NCBI RefSeq assembly: GCF_030272615.1
Contig: NC_081415.1
Location: 104,855,796 to 104,919,795 of the forward strand
Origin: Cryptomeria japonica
Lineage: Eukaryota; Streptophyta; Pinopsida; Cupressales; Cupressaceae
Reading direction: 5' to 3'
Length of the DNA: 64,000 nucleotides
Below the pieces are notes generated by a model. It had not been told where the DNA came from. It saw only the letters and a list, made by a program, of their open reading frames with translations, and made no database searches. A program made the translations under genes and the position numbers. This document shows positions 22,462 through 34,669 of this stretch, in pieces; the stretch's first letter is position 1; every line of letters begins with the position of its first letter.

Positions 22462-24440
22462 TCCTCATCCACATCCTAATTCAATCCTTATGTTCTAAAT
22501 CTAAATCCTTCATCCCTTCCATCTATCTTGGGTCCTTATATCCCTCCATCCATCACATCCATCAACTTTATCTCAAATTCCACCAGTCCATCACCTCAAA
22601 TCCTCAAGCAAGATAAAAAGGCACACATCTTTTAATCCCTTACCACACTCTTCTTCCACCACCATAGCCGTAAAATCTCCAAGTCATCCATATTTGTGCA
22701 GCCATACCATTACTATTGGAAGCAATTGGATGCCAAATTGAAAATACATTAAATGAAAAATCCACAAGAATCCAAGGATCAACATGTCCCATCAAAAAGA
22801 CATGCTTAAGCAAAGAAAAATATGATCTGAAATCAATAAAAATCCAAAAGTCCACAAAGGCCAAAAAAACAACAAGTGGATTCCCAAACTACTCATAGAA
22901 ACAATGCATCTCAATGAGAAATCCAAATTGGCATCTAAACTTACTAATCCAAAATCTTCCTCCACTCATACATCATTCAATCTCGCATCTAAAAATATCT
23001 CATCTTCAAAATCCATTTTAAGCCCTTATGTCTCAAAATAGACTATCCTAAGTCCATCATCTCCTTTATCTATTTTTGGTCCTTATGTCCCAAAAATCCA
23101 TATGTGATCCTCCATCTAATTAAAAATCCTCACCTCCATAACTCCACCACCCTTTAAGGTGTGTGCCAATGTTGATCTTCCCAATACCCCCATCCACTTA
23201 CCCACAAGTCTTTCAAAATCCAATCCATTGTCCAACATCCATTCTCCATAATACCATACCTTCCATCCAAACTTTTGCATACATCCTTATCCTCATCTAT
23301 TTTCCCATCCATTTCTACCAATGTCAATGAGCATACCTCCAAATTTCCTTCGTCTATTATAGCACATCTTCAAGGGATACCATCCATGGAACTAGATGCT
23401 CGAGTATTTCCTCCATACCCATATCACACATCCACCATCCTCAAAATCTAGTTATATACATCCACTTATCCTCATCCCTCTCCAGCCAAATTATTCCAAA
23501 AATAAGAAATTCAAAAAAAATGAAAAAATAAAATATTAAATAAAAAAACATCCAATGGTAAAAAGCACTTCTTGTGGTACATTGGGTAAGTACCATGAGG
23601 AAAACTTGGTAAACATGCATCAACTGTAATCCCTCATCCCCTTGAATTCTACATTGGGGGAAAGATTCATCCATGCTATCCTACCTAAAATGTATTCCTT
23701 CATCTCCTATACATCACCCTATCTAAGTCCACCCTCCTTTCCTATCTTTGATATTAACTATTTTATCCAAATTCATCCCCCCTTCCAATCTTTTATCTTA
23801 ATCAAACTAGAATAAAAAAAATATACATGCATGCTTTGGACAATACAAGCCTTAATTACTCTATCATCCATATCTCTTACACACTATCCTTCAATCCCAT
23901 AATTTTTTACTCACAATCCTTCAAACCTTAATTATACTGCCTATAGTGTGGGGAATTTCACTCCTTTGCAACATAGTCCTTGGGTCTCCATCTTCCTATC
24001 CTCCATATTTTAGTCCTTCATCTCCTACCCCTATCCATCCACTCAGTACATCTCTCTTACCCAAGAAATCTCTCCATCCATCCATCCTTTTACCAACCCT
24101 AGGTTCTCCCTTGTCATTAGTCCCAATTCATTTATCCTTTATCCACCATCCAATCCCATCCTATCCAATTCATTTATCCTCCTTTATCCACCATCCAATC
24201 CAATCTCATCCTATCCAATTTTCTTATCCTCCTCTTCATATCATATCCAATCCATTTATCCTCGTCATACTACATCCAATCATTTATCCTCATCCCATCC
24301 AATCCATTTATCCTTCTTTCATCAATTCAATCCAAAAATCCCAAATCAGTCCCAATGCAATCAATCCTAATTCGTACATCCAACATTGTAATCAAGCCTA
24401 CCATCCTTAACAAACCCATCATTTTCATCCAAATCAACTG
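22462..24440 (+). pseudogene. Decayed proline/serine-rich frame, third part
   Basis: Unrecognised. The plus strand stays poor in G. Translated pieces include a lysine-rich block with NNKWIPKLLIETMHLNEK (about 22875-22930) and two more copies of a SILSPYV/SIFGPYVPK motif (about 23015-23095) that echo SILGPYVLK near 21200. A Ser/Pro/Ile/His-rich stretch is open at 23946-24410. The motif echo suggests an internally duplicated, long-dead ORF of the outermost element. Confidence 0.35.
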
Positions 24441-25069
24441 ATAATTAATTAATCATCATAGGGATGTATCCTTCCAAATCCTTTGCATATGCATTGCGCT
24501 TTATCATTAATTTTGCTATCCTCCTCATCATGAATTCATTAATCAATGAATCGGTTTTCAGGTTGACTAGGGGCAAAATTTTGGTTTTCTTTTGGTTTGT
24601 TGTGCATGCTTGCTTTTTGCTTGTGTGTTTTATCATTTTTTGTATTTATCACGGTCTTTTCATCCTATTGCCACAAAGGAATGGTCTTCCATATCATGGT
24701 GTCAGAATGCATGTACATTTTTGTACTTGACATTTTTTTATCATGTACTTCACATATTTTCATCTTGTTCCTCATATGTTGGTGCATAATGTCAAGTTCG
24801 ATATCAAACCTAGGTTTTTGTTATAACCACAACATGATTCTCCTCTATTATTCCTCTTATCCATCCCTTCATCATCCTCATCATTTTCCCTTTCATCTTT
24901 CATACTATAGTCATCCTATCCTTTTTGAGAGCACACCCATGTTCTTGTAACTCACATGTCCTCTCAAGGGGGCATACCACTACCTCCTTGTCATTATTCC
25001 TCACCTACCAATGACGGAAGCATCATGATACTAGTCCTTATCCCTTTCTATACACTATGTTTTATTCTT
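24441..25069 (+). other. Non-coding 3' part of outermost element
   Basis: T-rich, with no coding feature, leading into the hairpin and polypurine tract. Confidence 0.5.
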
Positions 25070-25116
25070 CTTTGATATAACATCAGTTCATGATGTTATA
25101 TCAAAGAGGGGCAAAA
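25070..25116 (+). other. Perfect 16-bp hairpin fused to polypurine tract
   Basis: CTTTGATATAACATCA (25070-25085) pairs perfectly with 25091-25106 around the loop GTTCA. The right arm runs straight into the polypurine tract AAAGAGGGGCAAAA (25103-25116), which abuts the LTR start TGTAGACACC. Confidence 0.85.
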
Positions 25117-25360
25117 TGTAGACACCTAAATTCATCCATACTTGACTACACTTGACCTTATCCCATTTTAGCCAATTGAAAAAATATTTATTATTTATTT
25201 ATTAGTCCTGTATTTTTACCTCTCGCCCTTAATTAAATAAATTTACATGTATTTAATTGTGTCTAACCTTATCTCACACACCTTCTAACTAAATCAATTA
25301 GTTAATTAAAACTTAATTAATTGATTTAAGCTAATTAAACCTCGTTACTATTTTTTCTAT
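25117..25360 (+). repeat. 3' LTR of outermost element, left piece
   Basis: Begins TGTAGACACCTAAATTC directly after the polypurine tract. It is interrupted at 25360 by the next element and resumes at 44615. Confidence 0.8.
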
Positions 25361-26500
25361 TGTAATAGTGAAAAATTAGGGTTTTTGCCATTAGAGGGAT
25401 GAAAACCACTAATTTGCCATTGCATTCAAAAGAGGGAGGAATGCAATAGATCCAATCCCAAATCAATAATGATAAGGGTTGAATACTAATCGGATTTAAG
25501 GGTGGTGTGAATTTGTTTGCCCTCTTTTGTGAGTTGAAATGCCGAATTAAGATAAAGTGTTGAAAAGTAAAGGTAAAAAGGTGGAATCAGTGAGCTACAA
25601 ATGTGAGATTTTCAAGTGCACCTCGATATAAGCAGTATATACAGGTTTGGATCTGATCCCCAAAAAAGCTCCAAAAATGTCAAGATCGGTGTGCCTGTCA
25701 CCTTGGTCCTACTTTTTCGCACACCAAAGAGGGTTGATTCATCTCTGCAGATAGTGCCTATTTTTAAGAGTACAACTCCATACTCATTTCTTGCATACAA
25801 AAAGAAATGGAAATAGGTTGGGAGTAAAGGCTCACCTTAGGTGAAACCCCTATTTTGGAATTAACCACGAAGTTGAGATAAAGATAATTGAAATTGCTAT
25901 AATGGAAGGTTCTCCATTTGAGGGAGATGTTGAATAATGATTTAAAATCAAGTGATATACCTCCTTGTGAAGTTTTGTTTGTCTCCACACAAAATTAGGG
26001 CTTGATGAAGTCTTCAACAAAATAGGATGAAAGATGTCTACTTCAATGCTTGAACCTTGACTTTATTGTTGCTCCAAGGCTTGAAGGAAGACTACTTATT
26101 GCTCAATTGCTCTTGAATGATTAATTGCTTGATGTCAAATTTAATTTCATGCATGTGGATGTCAAAATGAGAGGGGAAAGTCTCCTTTTATACTTGCCTA
26201 TTGGAAAATTTGCTAATTTCCTGACATGAGATGACAAGGAGCAAGAAATCCTGCTCAAATCTGAAATAGGACCAATGGTTAAAAGGGGGCCCAAATTAGG
26301 GGGGCCAGAGTGTGGTGCCCTAGTTCCACCCCTATTTTGGGCTAGGATAAGATGCCACGTGCGTAGAAGAAGTAAAAAATAATGCAATTCATGAGGGTTA
26401 TGAGCATAACTAGGTCCCAATCATGCCAAGGGGCACAAACGCTAAGGTAGGGACCTAATGTGGACAAAATTGAACAAGGATGCAATTTTAGCACGCTACA
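25361..26500 (-). repeat. 3' LTR of second-level element
   Basis: TGTAATAGTGAAAAATT to GCACGCTACA on the plus strand. To its right lies the reverse complement of a polypurine-like tract (minus strand GCTAAAGTGGCAACTAAAAT), comparable to ACTAAAGTGGAGGCTAAA before the LTR at 40325. Confidence 0.85.
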
Positions 26501-26946
26501 TATTTTAGTTGCCACTTTAGCAGGAGCATGATGTCAATCATACTCTCGATAAAGTACAAAGGGTTCACATTAAAAAACTTTCACCAAGTCATCAAGGAGG
26601 CAAGATACACTAAGCCCCCAGTGGACTTTAGGATCTTACAACTTTGATAACAAGATAAAAGGGACATCATGAAAGAAAGAGAAAGAGAGAACCATGGCTG
26701 CAAGCTAGTAAGGTTCTCTTACTATGAGTCATGAAAAGAAAAATACCAAAATAACACAGCAAAAGACAAAGTTTGCTAAGTAACTTAAGTATCATGATAT
26801 GCAAGAGAGAGAATCATTGAGTGGAGTGTATGCCCCCACGTTAAAGTGATTGTGTATGCCTTATCGGGAGAAATATCTTTAAGGTAGGATAAACCCAAAA
26901 AAGACAAGCACGTTATTGTAATAATATGCCCCCAAGAGAGGACAAA
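26501..26946 (-). other. Non-coding tail of second-level element
   Basis: No gene seen. On the minus strand it has a second G-rich tract (ACTGGGGGCTTAG) that matches ATTGGGGGCTTGA at about 40191 in the third-level element. Confidence 0.5.
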
Positions 26947-27733
26947 TCAAAGGATAATGAACACAAAACATAAAGCAAAACCACCATGGAAGGATAACGT
27001 GACCTTCTTCCATGGTGATTTTGCAACTGATTTATTTCCTTTATCATTCATACTAGTCACATATATGCTATTGTTATCAATCAAGTCTTGAATCTTACTA
27101 CTCAAGGAATAACACTTTTTTAGTGTCATGACCGGGTTGACGATGATATTGGCAAAAATCTTTAGAATCAAAGGCAGGTGACAAAGGCTTAGTTGTATCA
27201 ATTCGTTTAATAGGGGGGAGCCTAAACATATTCATTTGTAGCAATTGCGACATAATAATATGTAAAGATTCATCAAGAGAAGTGAATTCCTTTATGAAGT
27301 ATTTGGACAAAGGAGGCACGCTTGTTGCGGTTGCTACTTGAGTGTTATTGTTGTCATTGAGCTTAATGAATCCCTTATTTGATTTGAACTTCACAAAAGG
27401 TTGTTGAGCACTTTCACTTTTATCATTTGGAGTCATTGAAGAGGATTGTTCCAATTGACTCATAGTAATGTGATAATTGTGAAGTACTGTGCACAACTAC
27501 GTAAAGGAAGTAGACTTAGAATTCCAATTGACTCATAGTAACGTGATAATTGTGAAGTACTGTGCACAACTACATAAAGGAAGTAAACTTAGAAAAGAGA
27601 AGTTTATCCCTAATATCTTTTTGCAAATCAAAAATGAAAATTCTTTGAATATCTTGATTAGGCACATGTGTAGCATCCTCAAAATGGACCCCTTGCAATT
27701 TGATCGTATTTGCGGCCCTTGCTTTAGCATTCT
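26947..27733 (-). pseudogene. gypsy-type gag, C-terminal part
   Basis: Minus-strand gag remnant. From right to left it reads HVPNQDIQRIFIFDLQKDIR (about 27675-27620), a serine/threonine/asparagine-rich linker, and the nucleocapsid motif FCQYHRQPGHDTKK at about 27137-27100. That motif is the CxYH-x3-GH-x4-C knuckle of plant gypsy gags, but a frameshift separates its last Cys (KKCYSLSSKIQDLIDNN in another frame). A 73-base tandem duplication (27449-27594) also breaks the frame. Its N-terminal half lies 13.7 kb away at 41464-42607, beyond the nested element. Confidence 0.78.
27449..27594. repeat. 73-bp tandem duplication inside gag
   Basis: Copies 27449-27521 and 27522-27594 differ at only a few sites. 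As 73 is not a multiple of 3, the duplication shifts the gag frame. Confidence 0.9.
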
Positions 27734-28141
27734 CATTCTCATGCTTGATTGGGACCTATTTGTGCCTCCGCCATGCAATAAACATCACATTTTCATACTT
27801 TACCCTACTGGGACCTTTTAACCATAGCCTAATTTGGGGTAGGACTAGGGCCTGGTGCCTTGGTCCTCATTGGAACCATGGCACCACACCATGGTCCTCC
27901 CTAATTGGGGCCTAATTTTAACCCTTAGCCCCATCTCAAATTTGAGTGGAAAAACACATCATAATCAACCAATCCACTTAGTATTCAGTCCTTATCTGAT
28001 TTGTGATTGAATCTAGTGGATTCTTCCCCCCCCCCCCCCCCCCTTTTGAATGTAAAGGAATTCTATCCCCCAAAGTGAAAATTGATTTGGTGATTTCTCC
28101 TTCTATGTTGCAAATTGCCAAATCAAATTTTCCCCTTTACA
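27734..28141 (+). repeat. 5' LTR of third-level element, with ~740-bp internal deletion
   Basis: Matches 40325-41463 at its left part (ACCTATTTGTGCCTC to CTCAAATTTGAG) and its right part (CACATCATAATCAACC to CCCCTTTACA), but lacks the middle. The junction lies in GGAAA, present at both edges of the missing segment, which suggests deletion by short homology. It contains an 18-base C-run (28026-28043) where the partner LTR has about eight. Confidence 0.82.
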
Positions 28142-28144
28142 TTT

Positions 28145-28162
28145 TGGTGAACCTAACTCCTT
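28145..28162 (+). other. Primer-binding site, TGGTGAACC type
   Basis: TGGTGAACCTAACTCC, three T's after the LTR end; nearly the same as the site of the second-level element (minus strand, ending at 43470). Confidence 0.7.
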
Positions 28163-28971
28163 ACACAATTAATTATGATTTTTGTTTTCAGATTTGAGTG
28201 TATGCAATTTTAAATTCAAGTTTTCATTTACAAGTTTGATTCCTTGCAAATTTTAAAAATTTAGAGGTTAATTTCATTAAAACAATAATTGTTTAATTTC
28301 AAATTTGAGCTTGTGAATTGTTTAATCTGGGTTAATTATTTCAGATCTGAGCACTTTTTCAATTTTAAATTCCAAAATTTTATCTAAAAGTCAAATTTCA
28401 CAATTAAATTTTAAAATTAAGTAGTTAATTTCAAAAACCCTAATTTAAAAAAATTTAAAATTGACCCTGTGAGTTGTTTAAATTTTGAATTTCACACTTC
28501 AAATTTGGTTGTTCATTTCAATTACAATTCAAAATTACAATCTTGGATCCAATTTCAAATTTAATTAAGTGGTTAATTAAAAGAGCCCTAATTTTTAAAT
28601 TTAAATTAATCTTGTGTATTTCCCAATTTTTCAATTTCCAAATTTCAATCCTAGATCTAATTTTAAATTTTAAAATTAAGAGGTTATTTAAGCCCTAATT
28701 TTAATTTAATTTTTTATTGGGTAAATTCAAATCTTCTAGTGGGTAACTTTAAATTTAAATTAAGAGGTTATTTTCAAAGCTCTAATTATAAATTTATATT
28801 TCCTAGGAGGTTGCATAATTTTTCAAAAAATGAATAATCATTTTTCTAAAATTTTGCATTATTCAAATTCCAATTTCCAAATCTCAAATTTCAAATTTCA
28901 TTTCACATTTTTCAAAATTAAAATCTTAAAAAAAATTAAATTTGTGAATCTCATCAATTTACATAAATTAA
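28163..28971 (+). other. AAATTT-rich leader
   Basis: Low-complexity leader dominated by AATTTAAATTTTAAAATT and a recurring AAGAGGTTATTT/AAGTGGTTAATT box. The same composition and box occur on the minus strand in the leader of the second-level element (42700-43440). No gene. Confidence 0.7.
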
Positions 28972-30260
28972 GTGGTTTTATTTATAAAATCCCAATTTAT
29001 TTCAATTAATTTGCTTGGATTTAAATTTTCAATATTCATCATGGAAATTAATGGATTTGATTTCTTTGCTATTTCATATATGATTACATTGCTTTTTATG
29101 TACATTTATTATAATCATGTGTTGGATAATGGCTTCTTCCACTTCATGTTACTTCTTTTCATTCATAGCACTTGGACATATTGCATTTTTAGGGTTTCTA
29201 AGTTGCTTCCTTTTCATAAATTAGATCTCAAATCTTTCAATTATCATGTATGTTGTGTTATGGTGATGTTTTTGGGTAAATGTATTTCATACGTAGATCA
29301 CCTAAAAGCTCTTATAGACCCTAATCCTAGGGATGCCAATGAGAAACCTAATACTTGTACCTCTCCTAGGGTATCTAATGTGAATGAAGAAAGAGTTGAT
29401 CCTCCTATCAATGATCTCTTTAATGGAGAGAAAGAATTGAAGAGCAACATGGCCGCATCTTCTTCTCATGCACATAACCTTGCACAAGGGGAGCAAGATC
29501 AAAATATTGGTGTTTCCATCTCTCTAGATCCTCCTTATTCTCCTATAACCTATCTTAAATATCAAAAAATTTGTAGAGAAGATGATGTCATGAATTTGAT
29601 TCATGATCTCTCTCACCATGTAATATTAAGTAAATATGAGGCCTTAGATGATAAGGATCTCCCTTCCCAATCTACCAAAGAGGATATGCATGATTAAAGA
29701 AAGGAAAATCCTCATCTACAAGTTATTCCTTCTTCATCTACTAATCCTTTCATTCCTTATAAACATCCTTACACTGCAAACTTCAAAGAAATTTATTATA
29801 ATATTCCCCCGCCTTCTCAATTGAAAGATTCTTATAGGTGTGGCTTTAATATAATATCAAAACAAGGTTTTAGAGGACAAGGACTTTGAAAATTTGAACA
29901 AGGAATTCGAGTCCCTATAAACCCTCCTACACAAATCACCACAAAAGGCCAAGGAAACAATAATAAATCTCCAATGGATGATCTCATTAGGATTCAAGAC
30001 TTCAAAGATCATTTTGCAAGACAACAAGTCATTCATTCTCATAAAAGTGCTTTTTTTTTTTTCAAAAGTTCCTTTTTGTTCATTTCATCAAACTCATGAT
30101 CACCATGCTGATGATTGTCTCAATTTTCAAAATTCAATACAAGAGCTTACTGATAGTGGTAAAGTTAAAATCATGGTGGTTCTCGTTCTCTTAGAAAGTG
30201 TAAAGTATTTAAGGAATTTGTTCAAGAACAATACGATCGTCCTTGTATGTGTCTTTCAAT
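28972..30260 (+). pseudogene. gag-like remnant of third-level element
   Basis: The clearest coding stretch runs from about 29270 to the TAA near 29695 (acidic, rich in Asp, Asn, Pro and Ser) and continues in the same frame to a further stop near 29889. A zinc-knuckle-like motif, FCSFHQTHDHHADDC, is followed by LNFQNSIQELTDSGKV at about 30075-30165. It resembles the CxYH knuckle of the neighbouring gag and implies a nucleocapsid function. A T-run at about 30048-30061 puts the knuckle out of frame with the upstream part. The N-terminal membrane-like residues of the long frame (28972-29270) are probably leader sequence read by chance. Confidence 0.55.
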
Positions 30261-30736
30261 AGATTTTGCTCTCTTTCTAGGTGAAAAGGTAGTGCCTTAT
30301 GACTCCTTTCACCCTCATGTTTCTCCTCACCCTATGACATGAGTAGTTAACTTAATTAGGGTCTCTTTATCATTAGAGGTGGTGCTTTTTCAACTTCAAA
30401 CATCTTGGGGTAGCAACATACTCCTCTTTTATTTCTATCCAATCTCTTATCTTTTCACCATTTCCTTTTATGGATTGTATTATTCATAAATTTATGTCCT
30501 TTCTTGCATGGAATTATTGTTCATGCAAGCACATGTTTGTTCCTTGGTTAGGACCTATTCCTTGCTCAAAACGATACCCCTTTTATGAATGATCTCTTCT
30601 TAGAGAGGTTTTGTGATCCCTCTTCTATCTCGCTCTTTCTATTTGAGGATATTGCCTCTTCTTTTGTGTTGCATTATTCATAACATGATGTCCTTTCTTT
30701 CATAGGGTTATCTTTCATGTGAGCACATGATTGTTT
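30261..30736 (+). other. Non-coding part of third-level element, left of copia insertion
   Basis: Contains degenerate repeats with a GAGCACATG(A/T)TTGTT, GGTTAGGACCTATTCC and ATGATGTCC order, about 180-200 bases per unit, continued at 38298. Confidence 0.6.
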
Positions 30737-32239
30737 TGATAGTTCTGATACTTAATGTTAAGTATAGATGCCAAGCTAATAAGATGAGAGGGGGGGGGGT
30801 GAATCATACAAACTTAATCTTCAATAAAAACAACAGATTCAACCTCGATAACATATACTTCAGTAATATACCAAAATTGCTAAACATGCAAACTCATAAG
30901 CATATAAACATCATAACACTCATAACACCAGATTTAACGTGGAAACCCAAATAGGGAAAAACCACTGTGGGATTTCGGACCCACTAAGAAATATACTCTG
31001 CTAGAGTATGCTCGGTTAAAAGCAAATCCTTTTAAAGATTACAAACACATTGCTAGATGTGACCCGGTTAAGGGATTTCCCTCAGATCTGTTAGGATCTT
31101 CACCTTGTTAGAAGTGACCTTGTTAAAGGATTTCAAACACTCAATCAGAATGTCACCTTGCTAGAGGGTTTTACAAATAAGATTGTTAAGTCCACTCAAT
31201 TAAGAGATTTTCTATCACTTTACAAAATAACAGTAATAAAAATCTATCTACAACTTCACATCTAAAAATGCTAAAGTAGATTCTTATTTGCTCAATACAA
31301 TTTAGACATAGAACTAATCTTGTCCATCTGTTGGGTTCTATACTCTGTTATTCAAACAGGTCTTCAAGCTTCTATGCTTGGTAATCACTATGTAACATCC
31401 ATGTGCATACACTTGCTTGCATACATTGTTTATCAATAGTTCCTTATTTATAAACAATTTGCCAACCACTTAATCTCCTTGATCACATATCCCATGATCA
31501 ATCATAGCCATCTGATCATCAAACTTGACCAGGTTCAATGTATCCTTCGATCTGAAAATGTTTTACCCCGCCTTGGAACTTGCATACATTTATTGGAACT
31601 TGTGCTAGGGTATTGCAGTTCAATCTACACTGTAGATCTTCCTGCCGATTTTCCTTTGCCATAGATTCTTTAACAAACTTCATTCATGACATACCAATTA
31701 TTTAATCATAACCAGCTCATCAGCTTCCTTCATTAAATAATGCTTTTATTCATTCAATGCATTCTGTTATTACTCTGTTGCAACTTAGTAAATACTAAAC
31801 TTCACTCGGTCGACATACCGCCTTCATTAACTAATAGCGATAACCTTAGGGTTTACCGACTAGGTTCTTTGCTCGATAACATAGTATAGTATTAACCTTA
31901 CAATCAATAACATATGTAGGATATTAAAACAATCTAAACATCATGATCTCATCATTGTCTAACTCGGTAATAGTTGCCCATTGAATAACTTATTCCTCCC
32001 CTTATTCATCACATTCTTTCTGTGTCTTTTACCGACATCTTTATACTCACCAATTCATACTTCTCAAGATATGGCAACATCATACTGAATTAGAAAATCA
32101 ATTTCTTGACATCAATGACAAAATAATAATATTTAAGACAGTAAACATCCTTTAGTAGTTATATCCATAATCATCAACAACCTTCTTAATATCCTTATTG
32201 AAATGCCAACAATCTCCCTTGTCTGTTATAATGCCAGCA
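30737..32239 (-). repeat. 3' LTR of innermost copia element
   Basis: TGATAGTTCTGATACTT to ATAATGCCAGCA. It has the G-run/GTGAATC block near 30790 and the AACGTGGAAACCCAAATAGG block near 30936 that recur in the other copia-type LTRs of the window. Confidence 0.92.
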
Positions 32240-32252
32240 ATCTCCCCCTTTG
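32240..32252 (-). other. Polypurine tract of innermost copia element
   Basis: On the minus strand AAAGGGGGAGAT runs directly into the LTR start TGCTGGC. Confidence 0.8.
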
Positions 32253-32606
32253 GCATTGATGGCAAAACCAATTGATATGACCTAATTGATTCAGATTGTT
32301 GTGAGATTCTAAAATGCTGAAATGCTCTCCTCCTATCATCAGTCTTCTCCCCCATACATTAGTCTTCTCCCCCTTTGACAATAATGCCAAAAAGTAAAGA
32401 ACTAAAACATAATTTCTTCCTGTATGAAGTGATTTCCTGCTGTTATGTGTCAACTTAGTCTCAGTCAGAGCATTTTGTCTTCAATTCCTGTTCCCTGTAT
32501 TTGTTTCCTGCACACCTTTAGAAAACATCCTAAAGTGTGTAAATCAGCATCAACTCTTAAAAGATATTCTATAGAGTCATCGAATTGATGCTTTCACTAA
32601 ACTTGG

Positions 32607-33639
32607 TTAGTGAATGGAAGATAGGGGTAGGACCCCTAACTTACTTCTGAGATACTCAAAAGTGTCCCTTGGTAGTGGCTTGGTGAAGATATCTGCTATT
32701 TGTTCCTTTGTGCCAACATACTCCAACACCACTTTCTTCTATTGAGCTTCTTCTCTAAGATAACGATATTTGATAGAGATGTGCTTTGTCTTAGAGTGCA
32801 TAACAGTATTCTTTGAAATGTTTATGGCACTAGTATTGTCACAGAATATAGTTACTGGCTCAGTAACTTGCTCATTTATATCTTCCAATAGTTGTTTGAT
32901 CAATGCTATGTTGGTACAATTCAATGCTACAGCAACGTATTCAGCTTCTGATGTTGACTGTGAAACACATCCTTGTTTCTTGCTAAGCCAACTCACTAGT
33001 CTTTCTCCTAAAAAAGAAAGCTCCTCCACTTGTGCTTTTTCTGTCATCAATGTTTCCTTCCCAATCAACATCAGTATAAACTTTTAAATCAAAAACATTT
33101 CCTTTTTGATATACTAAGCCATAATCTTCAGTGCCTTTCAAGTATCTAAAAATTCTCTTGATTGTTGTCATGTGTGTTTCCTTGGGATCTGCAGAAAATC
33201 TTGCAACTATACCTACTACATGTGTTATGTCTGCCCTGTTGTGAACAACATATTGTAGCTTTCCAATCATGGATCGGTAAAGTGTCTCATCAACATATGC
33301 AGATTCATCATTCTTTGATAGTTTACAGTTGGTAGTCATAGGAGTACTTACTGGTTTTGAATCCACCATTCCAAATTTCTTCAAAATTTCCTTTATGTAC
33401 TTGGATTGAGTAATGAAAATCTCATCTTTCATTTGCAGTATTTGTAAACCTATAAAATACTTTATCTCACTGATTAATGACATCTCAAATTCTTTGCTCA
33501 TTTCATTTCCAAAGTTCTTGCATAGAGAGTCATTTCCACAAAAGATAATATCATCAACAAATATGGCTGAGATCAATATTTCATTTTCATCATGTTTCAT
33601 GTACATGTTACTATTTTCACTTGTTCTTATAAAAACCAA
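32607..33639 (-). pseudogene. copia RT C-terminal half and RNase H
   Basis: Reverse transcriptase palm with the catalytic box as FVDDIIFCGND (Tyr of YVDD replaced by Phe), then FGMVDSKPVSTPM and the YLKGT(E)DYGL region. RNase H follows with the SWLSKKQ, STSEAEYVA and FCDNTSAI blocks. One extra T in a T-run near 33010 shifts frame between the RT/RNase H parts. A TAG at about 32741 falls after REEAQ, and the frame then continues through VLEYVGTKEQIADIFTKPL to a natural-looking TAA at 32607-32609. Confidence 0.88.
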
Positions 33640-34648
33640 TCTTGATTAAATAAGAGTGCAATCTTTCATACCATGCTCTAGGTGCTTGTTTCAAACCATA
33701 TAAAGCTTTGTTCAATTTACATACCTGATCTTTATTCTTGTCTTCAATAAATCCTTCAGGTTGTTCAATAAAAAATTCTTCTTCTAATATACCATTCAAA
33801 AATGCAGATTTGACATCCATTTGATATACCTTGAAATTCTTGAAAGCAGCATATGCCAACAATGTTCTTACTCCTTCAAGTCTTGCCATAGGTGCAAAAG
33901 TCTCACCATAATCAATTCCTTCTTCTTGGGCATAACCTTTGCAAACTAATCTTGCTTTATTTCGAATGACCTCACCTTTTTCATTCAGCTTGTTTATGAA
34001 AATCCACTTTGTACCGATTACATTTTTGTCCTTCGGTCTTGGGACCAGTGTCCATGTGTCATTCTTCTTGATTTGATGAATCTCTTCTGTCATAGCATTT
34101 ATCCAATCTTCACTGTTAAATGCCTCGTTCACTATCCTCAGTTCAAATTCAAATATTAGACATGTGTTATGTATTAGTTTGTTCCTTGTCATCACTGGAT
34201 TATCCTTATCTCCTATAATCTGACTTGATGCATGATGTCTTCTGACATACTTGGCTAATATAGGCTCGGTAGGTTCTATATGATCTTCTTCATCACTCGA
34301 TAACTGGATATTCTCTTCATTTTCTTCAACAATTCTCTCGGTAAGACTTGTTGGTTGAACATAGACAAATTCATCATAATCTTTTGGTTCTTTGGAGTTT
34401 CCTTCATCATTTCTTTTTGCAAATTCATCAATTTTCACATTTGCACTTTCTACTATTTTGTTAGATGATTTGATCAGACATTTAAATGCTTTACTTCTAG
34501 AAGAATAACCAAGAAATGTTCCTTCTTCACTTTTCTGATCAAACTTGTCATTTCTATCATCTTTGTGAACATAGCATCTACTTCCAAAGATTTTGAAGTA
34601 ACTTACATTAGGTCTCTTGTCATACCAGATCTCATATGGTGTCTTCAA
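33617..34648 (-). pseudogene. copia integrase C-terminus and RT N-terminal half
   Basis: Opens with the integrase end motif TPYEIWYDKRPNVSYFKIFG, then GTFLGYSSRSKAFK. A spacer leads into the RT start (WINAMTEEIHQIKKNDTWTL, KARLVCKGYAQEEGIDYGET, VYQMDVKSAFLNG, EQPEGF, LYGLKQAPRAWYERL). It stops early because of one extra T near 33635. The upstream TGA in this frame (near 34672) may come from CGA by CpG decay. Confidence 0.9.
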
Positions 34649-34669
34649 AGTTCCTTTCTTCAGTTGTAC

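Noticed and set aside
28972-29270. Membrane-protein-like N-terminus of the long frame
   Set aside because: The hydrophobic residues come from T-rich leader sequence; the equivalent leader in the related element is non-coding.
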